Source: an uncultured Eubacteriaceae bacterium (lineage in GTDB: Bacteria; Bacillota; Clostridia; Eubacteriales; Eubacteriaceae). From it: a stretch of DNA of 7,607 bases. Numbering within the stretch: the first letter of the stretch is position 1; every line of letters starts with the position of its first letter. This document shows positions 1-6,406 of the stretch, piece after piece. The notes beneath the pieces were generated by a model. The model saw only the letters and a program-made list of their open reading frames with translations, ran no database searches and was not told where the DNA came from. The stretch spans positions 1-7,607 of the forward strand of contig CANQOZ010000060.1 in the NCBI GenBank assembly GCA_947625585.1. The letters run 5' to 3'. A program made the position numbers and the translations under genes.

Positions 1-530
1 ACAGGATTATGAGGATTACATAGTATTAGAATCCGGGCATCGGAATTAATGAATTTCTTTTCTAAATCTATAAGATTCATTTTATAAGTACCATCTTCTT
101 CGATTAACGGATTTGAAAGCACGTTACGTCCATTGAGTTCTATCATTTTCCGAAATGGATAATAAACAGGCTCTTGAATAATTATTGAGTCCCCTTTTTT
201 GCTAAAAGCACGGATTGCATGTGCGATTGCATAGACAACACCTGGAGTTGGGATTAAGTCTTCTTCATTTGGAAAGTAATTGTAATGTTCATTGACCCAT
301 TTTAAAGCTGCATCTTTATAATTTTGGTCAATTCCTGAATAACCATAAATTCCATGATCAACCGCTTTGGATAGAGCTTCTTTTACTTCAGGAAGTGTTT
401 CAAAGTCCATATCGGCTACCCAAAGCGGGATTACATCTTCTGGAACATTATGTTTATTTTTAAAATTATATTTTTCACTTTTCGTATTTTCACGATTTAT
501 TATTTTGTCAAAATTATATTTATTTTTCAT
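1..530 (-). CDS. MalY/PatB-family PLP-dependent aminotransferase / cystathionine beta-lyase, N-terminal part
   Basis: Reading the minus strand from an ATG at 530 gives 176 complete codons with no stop, cut by the window edge. The protein is a fold-type I PLP enzyme of the MalY/PatB branch, which cleaves cystathionine or cysteine (C-S beta-lyase) or acts as an aminotransferase. Visible family marks are PLWVADMDF (residues 35-43), the GVVYAIAHAI turn (97-106) that holds the cofactor phosphate, QEPVYYPF (119-126) with the aromatic residues near the PLP ring, and LCNPHNP (170-176) with the Asn that contacts the cofactor. The Schiff-base lysine would lie beyond the window, so the substrate cannot be judged. 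AGGGA at 542-546 (minus) serves as ribosome site about 11 bases before the ATG. The family is normally about 390 aa, so roughly 45 percent is present. The gene diverges from holA and has no obvious link to the rest of the window. The family call is secure; the exact reaction is not. Confidence 0.93.
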   Translation of the reverse strand, partial: MKNKYNFDKIINRENTKSEKYNFKNKHNVPEDVIPLWVADMDFETLPEVKEALSKAVDHGIYGYSGIDQNYKDAALKWVNEHYNYFPNEEDLIPTPGVVYAIAHAIRAFSKKGDSIIIQEPVYYPFRKMIELNGRNVLSNPLIEEDGTYKMNLIDLEKKFINSDARILILCNPHNP

Positions 531-586
531 ATTTACTAATTTCCCTGATAAAATTATATCAATTATCGAAAATGTTGGTTAACATT
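531..586. promoter_or_regulatory. Divergent promoter region between the MalY-like gene and holA
   Basis: This short spacer must hold the promoters of both divergent genes. On the minus strand a perfect TATAAT lies at 553-558, with TTAACC at 577-582 as a weak -35 (18-base spacer). It would start the MalY-like mRNA only a few bases before its ribosome site. On the plus strand TTTACT (532-537) and TATATC (555-560), 17 bases apart, are a weak candidate for holA. The minus -10 is the better of the two. The assignment is by eye only. Confidence 0.35.
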
Positions 587-1603
587 ATGAATTTAAAACA
601 ATTTGGAACAGATATTAAGAATCGAAAATTTGCTCCAGTTTATTTATTTACCGGAAATGATGAGTTTTTAATCGAATCTTATTTAGAAGATTTAAAAAAT
701 AGAGAATTAAATCCAGCTACAATTGATTTTAACTTTAATTTATATGACCAAAAGGAATTGGAGCCAAATGAGGTTATTAATACCTTAAATGTCTTTCCGA
801 TAATGGGCGAGAGGCGTTTGGTTGTTGTTAAATCTGAGTTTTTAAATAATTTAGATGATCAAACTCTAAAAAGTTTAGAAGAATACTTAAAGAATCCACT
901 TGAAACTACAATATTTATTCTAATTGATGAAAAACCTGACAAAAGAAGGAAAGCCTATAAAACTTTGGTCAAATATGGGGAAGTTATTGACTTTTCTGGT
1001 CTCGATAGAGCTGGTTTAACATCCTTTATTAACCGTTATCTTAAAAGTAATAATATCCAGGCTAGAAGACAAGAAATTGATTATTTAATTGAAAGGACCC
1101 ATTATCTCGATAGTGAAGAAATGAACACAATGAGGCTTAAAAACTACTTAGATAGTTTAATTAACTTTATTGTTCAGGGAGATTTAACTACTGAAATAAT
1201 TGATGAAGTTATTCCAGAAACTGTTGAAGATAACATATTTAAAATTATCGACTTAATAGTTAGAGGTAAACTTCAAGGAATCTATCCTATATTAGAGAAT
1301 TTTTGGTTACAAGGAGAAAGTCCAATTCGAATATTTGGATTATTGATCTATCAACTAAGAAATATATTAAAATTAAAAATTGCAATGGTTAAGGAGAAAA
1401 ATCACGGGAAGTTAGCTAAAAAAACAGGAATCAGTCAATTTGTAATTCGTAAAACGATTCCAGTTGCTAATAGTTATTCATTAGAAAGACTCTATGAACT
1501 TTATGAAGAAGCTGCTAAATTGGATTTAGATATAAAAGTTGGTAATGTTGATCCTCAAGCAGGCCTTGAATATTATCTTTTAAAATTGTATAAAAGAAAA
1601 TGA
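587..1603 (+). CDS. holA: DNA polymerase III subunit delta
   Basis: HolA (YqeN in Bacillus) is the clamp-loader subunit that opens the beta sliding clamp so that it can be placed on primed DNA. Counting from the ATG at 587, the protein is 338 aa, the usual size. It shows the delta signature in order: PVYLFTGNDEFLI near residue 17, NVFPIMGERRLVVVK near 68, EDNIFKIIDLIVRGK near 214, the LLIYQLRNILKLK helix near 252, and DLDIKVG near 313. An upstream in-frame ATG at 572 would add MLVNI. I prefer 587 because Bacillus YqeN has about the same number of residues before its PVY motif, but neither ATG has a Shine-Dalgarno sequence. In many Bacillota holA is followed by rpsT; here rpsT is the next gene but points the opposite way. 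No T-tract terminator follows holA closely. Confidence 0.95.
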   Translation: MNLKQFGTDIKNRKFAPVYLFTGNDEFLIESYLEDLKNRELNPATIDFNFNLYDQKELEPNEVINTLNVFPIMGERRLVVVKSEFLNNLDDQTLKSLEEYLKNPLETTIFILIDEKPDKRRKAYKTLVKYGEVIDFSGLDRAGLTSFINRYLKSNNIQARRQEIDYLIERTHYLDSEEMNTMRLKNYLDSLINFIVQGDLTTEIIDEVIPETVEDNIFKIIDLIVRGKLQGIYPILENFWLQGESPIRIFGLLIYQLRNILKLKIAMVKEKNHGKLAKKTGISQFVIRKTIPVANSYSLERLYELYEEAAKLDLDIKVGNVDPQAGLEYYLLKLYKRK

Positions 1604-1936
1604 AATTTATTTGAATCTTAAATACTTTTAAATTTAAGTATAACTCTTAAATATAGAAATTTTTGAGGAAAGAAAGCTATTATACAAAATCGAATTTATT
1701 AGATATTACTTTAAAACTCAAATAGAAGACACTTTTATTAGTTTTTAGACATGAAAAAATGATGATAACGACAATTAGCATTTTTAAAAGAACTATACAA
1801 TCTAAATTTAGCCTAGTTTATGAGATTAATTTAATTTTTCTGTAACTGAAAAGATTTTGAGGTGAACTTAACCTAATTTAATAAGAAAGGTAATAAAATT
1901 CTAGTAACAGTCACATTATTTCGATCTTCTTAAAAA
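1604..1936. other. Gene-free AT-rich spacer after holA
   Basis: This stretch of about 330 bases contains no reading frame I can support on either strand. It is clearly AT-rich and full of stops. The longest ATG-led frame noticed is 28 codons (1759-1845, plus), has no ribosome site and resembles nothing known. A 6-bp AT-only inverted repeat (1622-1627 with 1636-1641) lies just after holA and lacks a T-tract, so it is a poor terminator. The stretch could be a decayed gene, a 3' UTR or plain spacer; the sequence does not decide. Confidence 0.5.
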
Positions 1937-1980
1937 TATTTGCCTTTTAAGTGTTAACGTTTACACTATAAAGGCAAATA
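1937..1980. repeat. 44-bp near-perfect palindrome with a cre-like centre; possible second terminator of rpsT
   Basis: The arms TATTTGCCTTT (1937-1947) and AAAGGCAAATA (1970-1980) are perfect 11-bp complements. A 2x2 mismatch follows, then AGTGT (1950-1954) pairs with ACACT (1963-1967), and the centre AACGTT (1956-1961) is itself palindromic. On the minus strand the hairpin runs into TATTTTTA, so it can act as a back-up terminator for rpsT. On the plus strand no T-tract follows, so it is a weak terminator for holA. The centre TGTTAACGTTTACA (1952-1965) fits the relaxed cre form TGNNARCGNWWWCA recognised by CcpA/LacI-family regulators. Whether any protein binds is unknown, because both flanking genes end here. 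Confidence 0.6.
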
Positions 1981-1999
1981 AAAGCCCAACGAAGGGCTT
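1976..1999 (-). terminator. Intrinsic terminator of rpsT
   Basis: Read on the minus strand downstream of rpsT, AAGCCC, a six-base loop TTCGTT and GGGCTT form a GC-rich stem followed directly by TTATTT. This is a standard Rho-independent terminator. It begins about 30 bases after the rpsT stop codon and is followed at once by the larger palindrome, giving two stop signals in tandem. Confidence 0.85.
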
Positions 2000-2029
2000 G
2001 ACACTGGTCCTAGCGAATATTGCGGAGGT

Positions 2030-2293
2030 TTATTCTATTGTTTTGAGGGCTTTAGCGAGTTGGCTTTTTTTACGGGCAGCTTTGTTTTTGTGAATAATAT
2101 TTGTTTTGGCAGCTTTATCCAGTTTACTAGCAGCAGTGTTATATTCTTCACGTGCTTTATCATAATTACCTTCTTCAATAGTACGGTAAAAAGTTTTTAA
2201 CTGTTTTTTAATGCCGTCTTTGACCTCTCTATTGTGGTCTCTTCTTTTAATGTTCTGCCTTGCGCGTTTTTTCGCTGACTGAATGTTAGCCAT
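2030..2293 (-). CDS. rpsT: 30S ribosomal protein S20
   Basis: This 87-aa, very basic protein begins MANIQSAKKRARQNIKRRDH, the typical S20 start, and consists of Lys/Arg/Ala-rich helices throughout. S20 binds 16S rRNA early in assembly of the small subunit. The start at 2293 is fixed by a consensus AGGAGG at 2299-2304 (minus), five bases upstream. An extended -10 promoter lies just before it and an intrinsic terminator just after it, so the gene looks monocistronic. It is convergent with holA and divergent from lepA. The family places it firmly; length and motifs are normal. Confidence 0.97.
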   Translation of the reverse strand: MANIQSAKKRARQNIKRRDHNREVKDGIKKQLKTFYRTIEEGNYDKAREEYNTAASKLDKAAKTNIIHKNKAARKKSQLAKALKTIE

Positions 2294-2326
2294 TGAAACC
2301 TCCTATTAATCAAAATTAACGTTACA

Positions 2327-2335
2327 ATTATAGCA
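2327..2335 (-). promoter_or_regulatory. rpsT promoter, extended -10
   Basis: On the minus strand TGCTATAAT (2335 down to 2327) is a perfect extended -10 element (TGn plus TATAAT). The expected start of transcription is near 2319-2320, giving a leader of about 26 bases with AGGAGG close to its end. I see no good -35 at the right distance (CTATTG at 17 bases), which is usual where the -10 is extended. The leader start carries TGTAACGTTAA, which resembles the centre of the palindrome at 1937-1980 with one base missing. Confidence 0.65.
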
Positions 2336-2392
2336 TAATTTTTTGAAAACAATAGCAGAAATTAGGACATTGGAATAAAATTACATTAATGA

Positions 2393-2422
2393 TTTTCAAA
2401 CAGGAACTAGAACCTGTAAAAT
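2393..2422 (+). promoter_or_regulatory. Candidate lepA promoter
   Basis: TTTTCA (2393-2398) and TAAAAT (2417-2422) with an 18-base spacer make a mediocre sigma-A-like promoter. Its start point would fall at about 2429-2431, on or beside the preferred lepA ATG at 2431. A second TAAAAT at 2376-2381 lies seven bases before the alternative ATG at 2389 but has no -35. In this AT-rich DNA such matches are common, so this is only a candidate. Confidence 0.25.
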
Positions 2423-2430
2423 TTCCAATC

Positions 2431-4233
2431 ATGACAAACCAAGAACAAATTCGAAATTTTTCAATTATCGCTCATATAGACCATGGTAAATCAACATTAG
2501 CCGACAGGTTAATCCAGGAGACTGGACTTGTTTCTGAACATGATTTAGTAGATCAGATGTTAGACAATATGGATATAGAGCGAGAACGTGGAATTACCAT
2601 AAAACTTCAAGCTATCCGATTAATTTATAAGGCTGATGATGGTAAGGAGTATATTCTAAATTTAATTGATACTCCAGGACATGTTGACTTTAACTATGAA
2701 GTTTCTCGATCTTTAGCAGCTTGTGAAGGAGCACTATTAGTAGTTGATGCCTCTCAAGGTATTGAAGCTCAGACTTTAGCTAATGTCTATCTTGCCTTGG
2801 ATAATGATCTTGAAATTCTTCCTGTAATTAACAAAGTTGATCTTAGTTCGGCAGAGCCCGAACGAGTTAAAGAGGAGATTGAAAACGTAATAGGACTTGA
2901 TGCAGAAGAAGCTCCTCTAATTTCAGCTAAAAAAGGTACAAATATTCATTCAGTTTTAGAAAAGATTATTAATGAAGTCCCTCCTCCAAAAGGTAATGTG
3001 AATGAACCACTAAAAGCTTTAATTTTTGATTCCTATTATGATCCTTATCGTGGTGTTATCGCTTCAATTAGATTAACTGAAGGAACGGTTAAGAAGGGTG
3101 ATAAAATTCTAATGATGAATACGGGTAAAAACTTTGAAGTTGAAGAAGTTGGAGTATTTGGTAAGGATTTAATTCCAAAAGCTGAATTAATAGCAGGTGA
3201 AGTTGGTTATATTATTGCTGGAATTAAAAATGTTAGTGATACAAAAGTTGGAGATACAATAACTAATTATAATAATCCGACCCAAGAAGCACTTCCAGGC
3301 TATAAAGAAGCCACTCCAATGGTTTTTTCCGGAATTTATCCAGCTGACGGTGCTAAGTACGAAGATTTAAGAGAAGCTTTAGCTAAGTTAAAATTAAATG
3401 ATGCCAGTTTACTTTATGAACCGGAAACATCAGTAGCTTTAGGTTTTGGCTTTCGATGCGGATTTTTAGGGCTACTTCATCTTGATGTAATTCAGGAGAG
3501 ACTCGAACGTGAATTTAATCTAGATCTCGTTACAACAGCACCAAGTGTTGTCTATAAAGTTGAAAAAACGGATGGAACTATTTTAGAGATTGATAATCCA
3601 ACAAAGCTTCCTGATCCAAGTGAGATTAAATCAATAAGTGAACCGATCGTTTCTGCAACAATCATGACTCCGGCTGATTTTATAGGATCGGTTATGGAAC
3701 TTTGTCAAAATAGAAGAGGAATCTATCATAATATGGAATATATTGAAGAGAATAGGGTAGCACTCCATTATGATTTACCACTTAACGAAATAATTTATGA
3801 TTTTTTTGACAGTTTAAAATCCAGGACAAAAGGGTATGCCAGTTTAGATTATGAAATAAAAGATTATCAACCATCTGATTTAGTTAAAATGGATGTCCTT
3901 TTAAATGGAGAAATCGTAGATGCCTTATCTTTCATTTTGCATCGTGACAGCTTAAATAAAAAATCAAGGAATATTGTCAAGACACTTAAGGAAAAAATTC
4001 CGAGACAACAGTTTGAAATACCAATCCAGGCAGCTATCGGTTCTAAAATAATAGCCAGAGAGACAGTATCAGCTCTTAGAAAAGATGTCTTATCTAAGTG
4101 TTATGGCGGAGATATTACAAGAAAACGTAAACTTTTAGAAAAGCAAAAAGCTGGTAAAAAACGAATGAGACAAGTTGGTAGTGTTGAAGTTCCACAAGAA
4201 GCATTTATGGCTGTTTTAAAAATGGACGATTAA
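2431..4233 (+). CDS. lepA: Elongation factor 4 (LepA), translational GTPase
   Basis: LepA/EF4 is a ribosome-bound GTPase related to EF-G that acts on stalled or mistranslocated ribosomes and in ribosome assembly. From the ATG at 2431 the protein is 600 aa, the family length. GTPase motifs are AHIDHGKS (P-loop, about residue 14), RGIT (switch I), DTPGH (about 80), NKVD (about 134) and SAK (about 165). Domain II and EF-G-like domains III and V follow. The LepA-specific C-terminal domain is shown by GGDITRKRKLLEKQKAGKKR near residue 560, the part that reaches the tRNA site. An in-frame ATG at 2389 would add 14 residues (MIFKQELEPVKFPI). I prefer 2431 because IRNFSIIAHIDHG normally lies within 5-20 residues of the start. 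Neither start has a Shine-Dalgarno sequence. No strong terminator separates lepA from rho. Confidence 0.97.
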   Translation: MTNQEQIRNFSIIAHIDHGKSTLADRLIQETGLVSEHDLVDQMLDNMDIERERGITIKLQAIRLIYKADDGKEYILNLIDTPGHVDFNYEVSRSLAACEGALLVVDASQGIEAQTLANVYLALDNDLEILPVINKVDLSSAEPERVKEEIENVIGLDAEEAPLISAKKGTNIHSVLEKIINEVPPPKGNVNEPLKALIFDSYYDPYRGVIASIRLTEGTVKKGDKILMMNTGKNFEVEEVGVFGKDLIPKAELIAGEVGYIIAGIKNVSDTKVGDTITNYNNPTQEALPGYKEATPMVFSGIYPADGAKYEDLREALAKLKLNDASLLYEPETSVALGFGFRCGFLGLLHLDVIQERLEREFNLDLVTTAPSVVYKVEKTDGTILEIDNPTKLPDPSEIKSISEPIVSATIMTPADFIGSVMELCQNRRGIYHNMEYIEENRVALHYDLPLNEIIYDFFDSLKSRTKGYASLDYEIKDYQPSDLVKMDVLLNGEIVDALSFILHRDSLNKKSRNIVKTLKEKIPRQQFEIPIQAAIGSKIIARETVSALRKDVLSKCYGGDITRKRKLLEKQKAGKKRMRQVGSVEVPQEAFMAVLKMDD

Positions 4234-4394
4234 AACTTGATAACTTTATGAGTATTTGGTATTTTATAAATAAATCTCACCTAAATAATGTCTTTTATCA
4301 AGAAACTCGATTGAGTTTGATGTTCAGATTCTTCATTAAGATTCCACTTGAATGTTAACTTCACTTAAAAGACTTTTCTTAAAGAAATAAATCG
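4234..4394 (+). promoter_or_regulatory. lepA-rho spacer / rho leader with alternative hairpins
   Basis: This 161-base spacer has no gene and no GC-rich stem with a T-tract. AAACTC (4303-4308) and GAGTTT (4313-4318) form a six-pair hairpin that ATC (4297-4299) and GAT (4319-4321) extend across a three-base bulge. The sequence TTATCAAG (4295-4302), which includes that outer arm, can instead pair with CTTGATAA (4236-4243) just after the lepA stop. The two folds exclude each other in part. Rho mRNAs are autoregulated in several bacteria, so a control role is possible but is inference here. No convincing rho promoter was found, so read-through from lepA is also possible. Confidence 0.3.
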
Positions 4395-6101
4395 ATGACC
4401 AGAGAAGAATTAGAAAATAAGCGCTTGGTAGATTTAAAAAAGATTGCTAAAGATGAAAATATAAAGAAGGTTTCTGCATTAAAAAAAGCTGACCTTATTA
4501 ATCTATTAGTAGATCACTTTAATCAAAAACAGCAAGAACCAGTAAAACAAAATGTTCAAAAAAAAGAAGAAAAGTACCAAGCAAGTCCTAGAAACCATAA
4601 AGAATATACTAGAGACAATAATCATTATCAAAGAAATAATACAAGTAATCACGAACGTCCAAAACAAAATAGTAAATACAGTAAGCTAAGAGAAAGTACT
4701 TCAAACACAATTGAAGCTACAGGAGTTTTAGAAATTAAGCCTGAGGGATTCGGGATTGTTAAAATACCTGAAAATGAACCACCATTTGATCAAATTTATG
4801 TCTCTTCTAGTCAAATTCAGAAATTTAAATTAAATACAAATGATAGAATTGGCGGTAAAATTCGTGCTCCGAAACAAGGTGAAAAATACGCCGCCATGCT
4901 CTTCTTAGAAGAAGTTAATGATAAAGCTACTTCTAAAATAATCCAAGAAATGGATGAATTAATGAAGAGTGAAGCTCATGATAGCGAATCAAGGTTTCAA
5001 GACTCTCATACTGGTATTCTAGACGTAAATCCTGATGGATATGGTTTTTTAAGAGTTAAAAATTATATGCCTGGAGAAGGAGATATTTACGTTGCCGCTA
5101 ACCAGATAAGAAGATATGGTCTTAGAACTGGAGATAAGGTAACCGGTAAAATCCGCAAATCAGGTGAAAATGATAAAAATGATGCTTTGCTTTATATAGA
5201 AGAGGTTAATGGTGAAATTCCAGAAATGGTAGCTCATAGACCTCATTTTGATAAACTTGTTCCTATATTCCCTCGAGAAAAATTAACACTAGAAACAGAT
5301 TCGGATACGATGTCTACTAGATTAATTGATTTATTTGTTCCATTAGGAAAGGGACAGAGAGGAATGATTGTAGCTCCACCTAAAGCAGGTAAAACTACTC
5401 TTCTAAAAGAAATTGCACATGGAATTAGAACCAATTATCCTGATGTTGAACTAATTATTTTATTAGTTGATGAACGTCCAGAAGAAGTAACGGATATGCA
5501 GCGCTGTATTGATGCCGATATTGTTTATTCAACATTTGATCAACCACCTCAAAATCATTTAGCTGTAGCTGAAATGGTTTTAGAACGCTCAAAACGATTA
5601 GTAGAACAGGGTAAAGATGTTGTTGTATTAGTTGACTCCTTAACACGTTTAACAAGAGCTAATAATCTATGTGTTGAACCTTCTGGTAGGACTCTTAGTG
5701 GTGGTATGGATCCAGAATCACTTTATTTCCCTAAAAAACTTTTTGGTTCAGCTAGAAATATTGAAAATGGTGCAAGCCTTACAATTATCGCAACTGCTTT
5801 GATTGAAACTGGAAGCAGGATGGATGATATTGTCTTTGAAGAGTTCAAAGGAACTGGTAATATGGAAATCAACCTAGAACGAGAGCTTGCTCAAAGAAGA
5901 ATATTCCCAGCTATTAACCTTCAAAAAAGTGGGACCAGAAGAGAGGATCTTCTTTTAAATCCTACAGAACAAAAGGGAGCCTTCGCTATTCGTAAGATGT
6001 ATGATCAGAGTCCAGTTCAAATGACGGATAAAGTTATAAATGCTTTCTCTAAAACAACTGGAAATCAAGATTTTTTAAAACAAATCAATAAAGAAAGATA
6101 G
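4395..6101 (+). CDS. rho: Transcription termination factor Rho with two tandem cold-shock RNA-binding domains
   Basis: Rho is a ring-shaped hexameric RNA helicase that binds nascent RNA and ends transcription with ATP hydrolysis. Residues 1-40 are the SAP-like Rho_N helical domain. Residues 41-105 are a charged linker rich in Asn and Gln. Residues 107-176 and 205-274 are two cold-shock RNA-binding domains, aligned without gaps at an offset of 97 residues and about one third identical by hand count. Residues 280-568 are the RecA-type ATPase, with the P-loop APPKAGKTTLL (327-337), catalytic-Glu segment DERPEEVTDMQR (359-370), Walker B VVVLVDS (409-415), R-loop KGTGNM (485-490) and arginine finger in AQRRIFPAI (499-507). 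All ATPase motifs are intact, so it should be active. At 568 aa it is about 140-150 residues longer than E. coli or B. subtilis Rho, because of the linker and the extra domain. The ATG at 4395 starts Rho_N properly but lacks a ribosome site. Confidence 0.97.
   Translation: MTREELENKRLVDLKKIAKDENIKKVSALKKADLINLLVDHFNQKQQEPVKQNVQKKEEKYQASPRNHKEYTRDNNHYQRNNTSNHERPKQNSKYSKLRESTSNTIEATGVLEIKPEGFGIVKIPENEPPFDQIYVSSSQIQKFKLNTNDRIGGKIRAPKQGEKYAAMLFLEEVNDKATSKIIQEMDELMKSEAHDSESRFQDSHTGILDVNPDGYGFLRVKNYMPGEGDIYVAANQIRRYGLRTGDKVTGKIRKSGENDKNDALLYIEEVNGEIPEMVAHRPHFDKLVPIFPREKLTLETDSDTMSTRLIDLFVPLGKGQRGMIVAPPKAGKTTLLKEIAHGIRTNYPDVELIILLVDERPEEVTDMQRCIDADIVYSTFDQPPQNHLAVAEMVLERSKRLVEQGKDVVVLVDSLTRLTRANNLCVEPSGRTLSGGMDPESLYFPKKLFGSARNIENGASLTIIATALIETGSRMDDIVFEEFKGTGNMEINLERELAQRRIFPAINLQKSGTRREDLLLNPTEQKGAFAIRKMYDQSPVQMTDKVINAFSKTTGNQDFLKQINKER
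4713..4922 (+). repeat. First copy of the duplicated Rho RNA-binding domain (CSD1)
   Basis: This part of rho encodes residues 107-176. It begins TGVLEIKPEGFG, contains IYVSSSQI and KIRAPKQGEKY, and ends EEVN. Compared with E. coli Rho it keeps the equivalents of F62 (F119), Y80 (Y135), E108 (E163) and Y110 (Y165). F64 is replaced by Ile, R66 by Lys and D78 by Gln. It is probably the added copy, since the second copy looks more like the single domain of Bacillus Rho and sits next to the ATPase. Confidence 0.85.
5007..5216 (+). repeat. Second copy of the duplicated Rho RNA-binding domain (CSD2)
   Basis: This part of rho encodes residues 205-274. The segment GYGFLRVKNYMPGEGDIYV followed by QIRRYGLRTGD closely matches the usual Bacillota Rho domain. 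It keeps the equivalents of F62 (Y216), F64 (F218), R66 (R220), D78 (D230) and Y80 (Y232). The E108-R109-Y110 segment has become D260-K261-N262, so the aromatic residue is lost there. A 28-residue acidic linker (177-204) joins it to the first copy. Confidence 0.85.
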
Positions 6102-6118
6102 AATTTTTCGAATTAGCG

Positions 6119-6127
6119 TGTTAAAAT
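6119..6127 (+). promoter_or_regulatory. Candidate rpmE promoter, extended -10
   Basis: TGTTAAAAT (6119-6127) is an extended -10 element (TGn plus TAAAAT) in the 60-base gap after rho. Transcription would start near 6134, leaving a leader of about 28 bases that ends in the rpmE ribosome site. No good -35 is visible (TAGAAT at 6099-6104, 17 bases away). It would let L31 be made apart from Rho. Confidence 0.4.
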
Positions 6128-6161
6128 AACGAGGTTAAATAAATTTAGTGAAGGGGATAAC

Positions 6162-6368
6162 ATGAAAAAGGATATACACCCAGATTATAAAAGAGCAACT
6201 GTAACCTGTGCATGTGGTAATACATTTGAAACAGGTTCAACTAAAGAAGACCTGCGTGTTGAAATTTGTTCACAATGCCATCCGTTCTTCACCGGAAAAC
6301 AAAAACTGGTTGACTCAGGCGGACGTGTAGAACGCTTCAACAAAAAATACGGATTTGATAAAAAGTAA
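6162..6368 (+). CDS. rpmE: 50S ribosomal protein L31, zinc-binding type
   Basis: This 68-aa protein begins MKKDIHPDY, the hallmark of bacterial L31, which sits at the central protuberance and bridges the ribosomal subunits. Cys16, Cys18, Cys37 and Cys40 form the CxC...CxxC zinc site, so this is the zinc-containing (RpmE) form and not the zinc-free RpmE2 paralogue. In Bacillus the zinc form is replaced by the other under zinc shortage; no Zur-like operator was recognised here. The ATG at 6162 has GGGG at 6153-6156, five bases upstream. It follows rho, a common order in Bacillota, and is closed by a strong terminator directly before prmC. Confidence 0.97.
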   Translation: MKKDIHPDYKRATVTCACGNTFETGSTKEDLRVEICSQCHPFFTGKQKLVDSGGRVERFNKKYGFDKK

Positions 6369-6373
6369 TACAT

Positions 6374-6401
6374 GCATCAGTTACGAACTGATGCTTTTTT
6401 T
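6374..6401 (+). terminator. Intrinsic terminator of rpmE, abutting the prmC start
   Basis: GCATCAGTT (6374-6382) and AACTGATGC (6386-6394) form a perfect nine-pair stem with an ACG loop, followed by seven T (6395-6401). This is a textbook Rho-independent terminator. It begins five bases after the rpmE stop codon, and its T-tract ends five bases before the prmC ATG at 6407, so the hairpin fills the place where a prmC ribosome site would be. Confidence 0.92.
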
Positions 6402-6406
6402 ATACT

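Noticed and set aside
367..582. Plus-strand open frame of 71 codons
   Set aside because: It lies antisense to the MalY-like gene, whose minus-strand translation carries clear family motifs, and its own product is low-complexity and hydrophobic.
1622..1641. AT-only inverted repeat after holA as its terminator
   Set aside because: The stem has six mostly AT pairs and no T-tract, too weak to call.
1759..1845. Plus-strand 28-codon frame in the spacer after holA
   Set aside because: There is no ribosome site, no recognisable product and no supporting context; such frames arise by chance in AT-rich DNA.
2009..2020. Near-palindrome GCGAATATTGCG before the rpsT stop
   Set aside because: Only the central AATATT is self-complementary; the GCG flanks do not pair, so it is not a real inverted repeat.
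2400..2417. Small inverted repeat ACAGG / CCTGT upstream of lepA
   Set aside because: It has only five pairs with an eight-base loop, may overlap the promoter, and has no sign of function; kept as chance.
5243..5655. Two minus-strand open frames inside rho (63 and 66 codons)
   Set aside because: Both are antisense to the conserved Rho ATPase domain, and their products read as shadows of that coding sequence.
6185..6373. Minus-strand open frame opposite rpmE
   Set aside because: It is an antisense shadow of the L31 gene and has no ribosome site or known product.
6401..6406. TATACT directly before the prmC ATG as a promoter -10
   Set aside because: It would start transcription inside codon 3 of prmC, there is no -35, and no nearby in-frame Met follows. 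The match comes from the end of the terminator T-tract.
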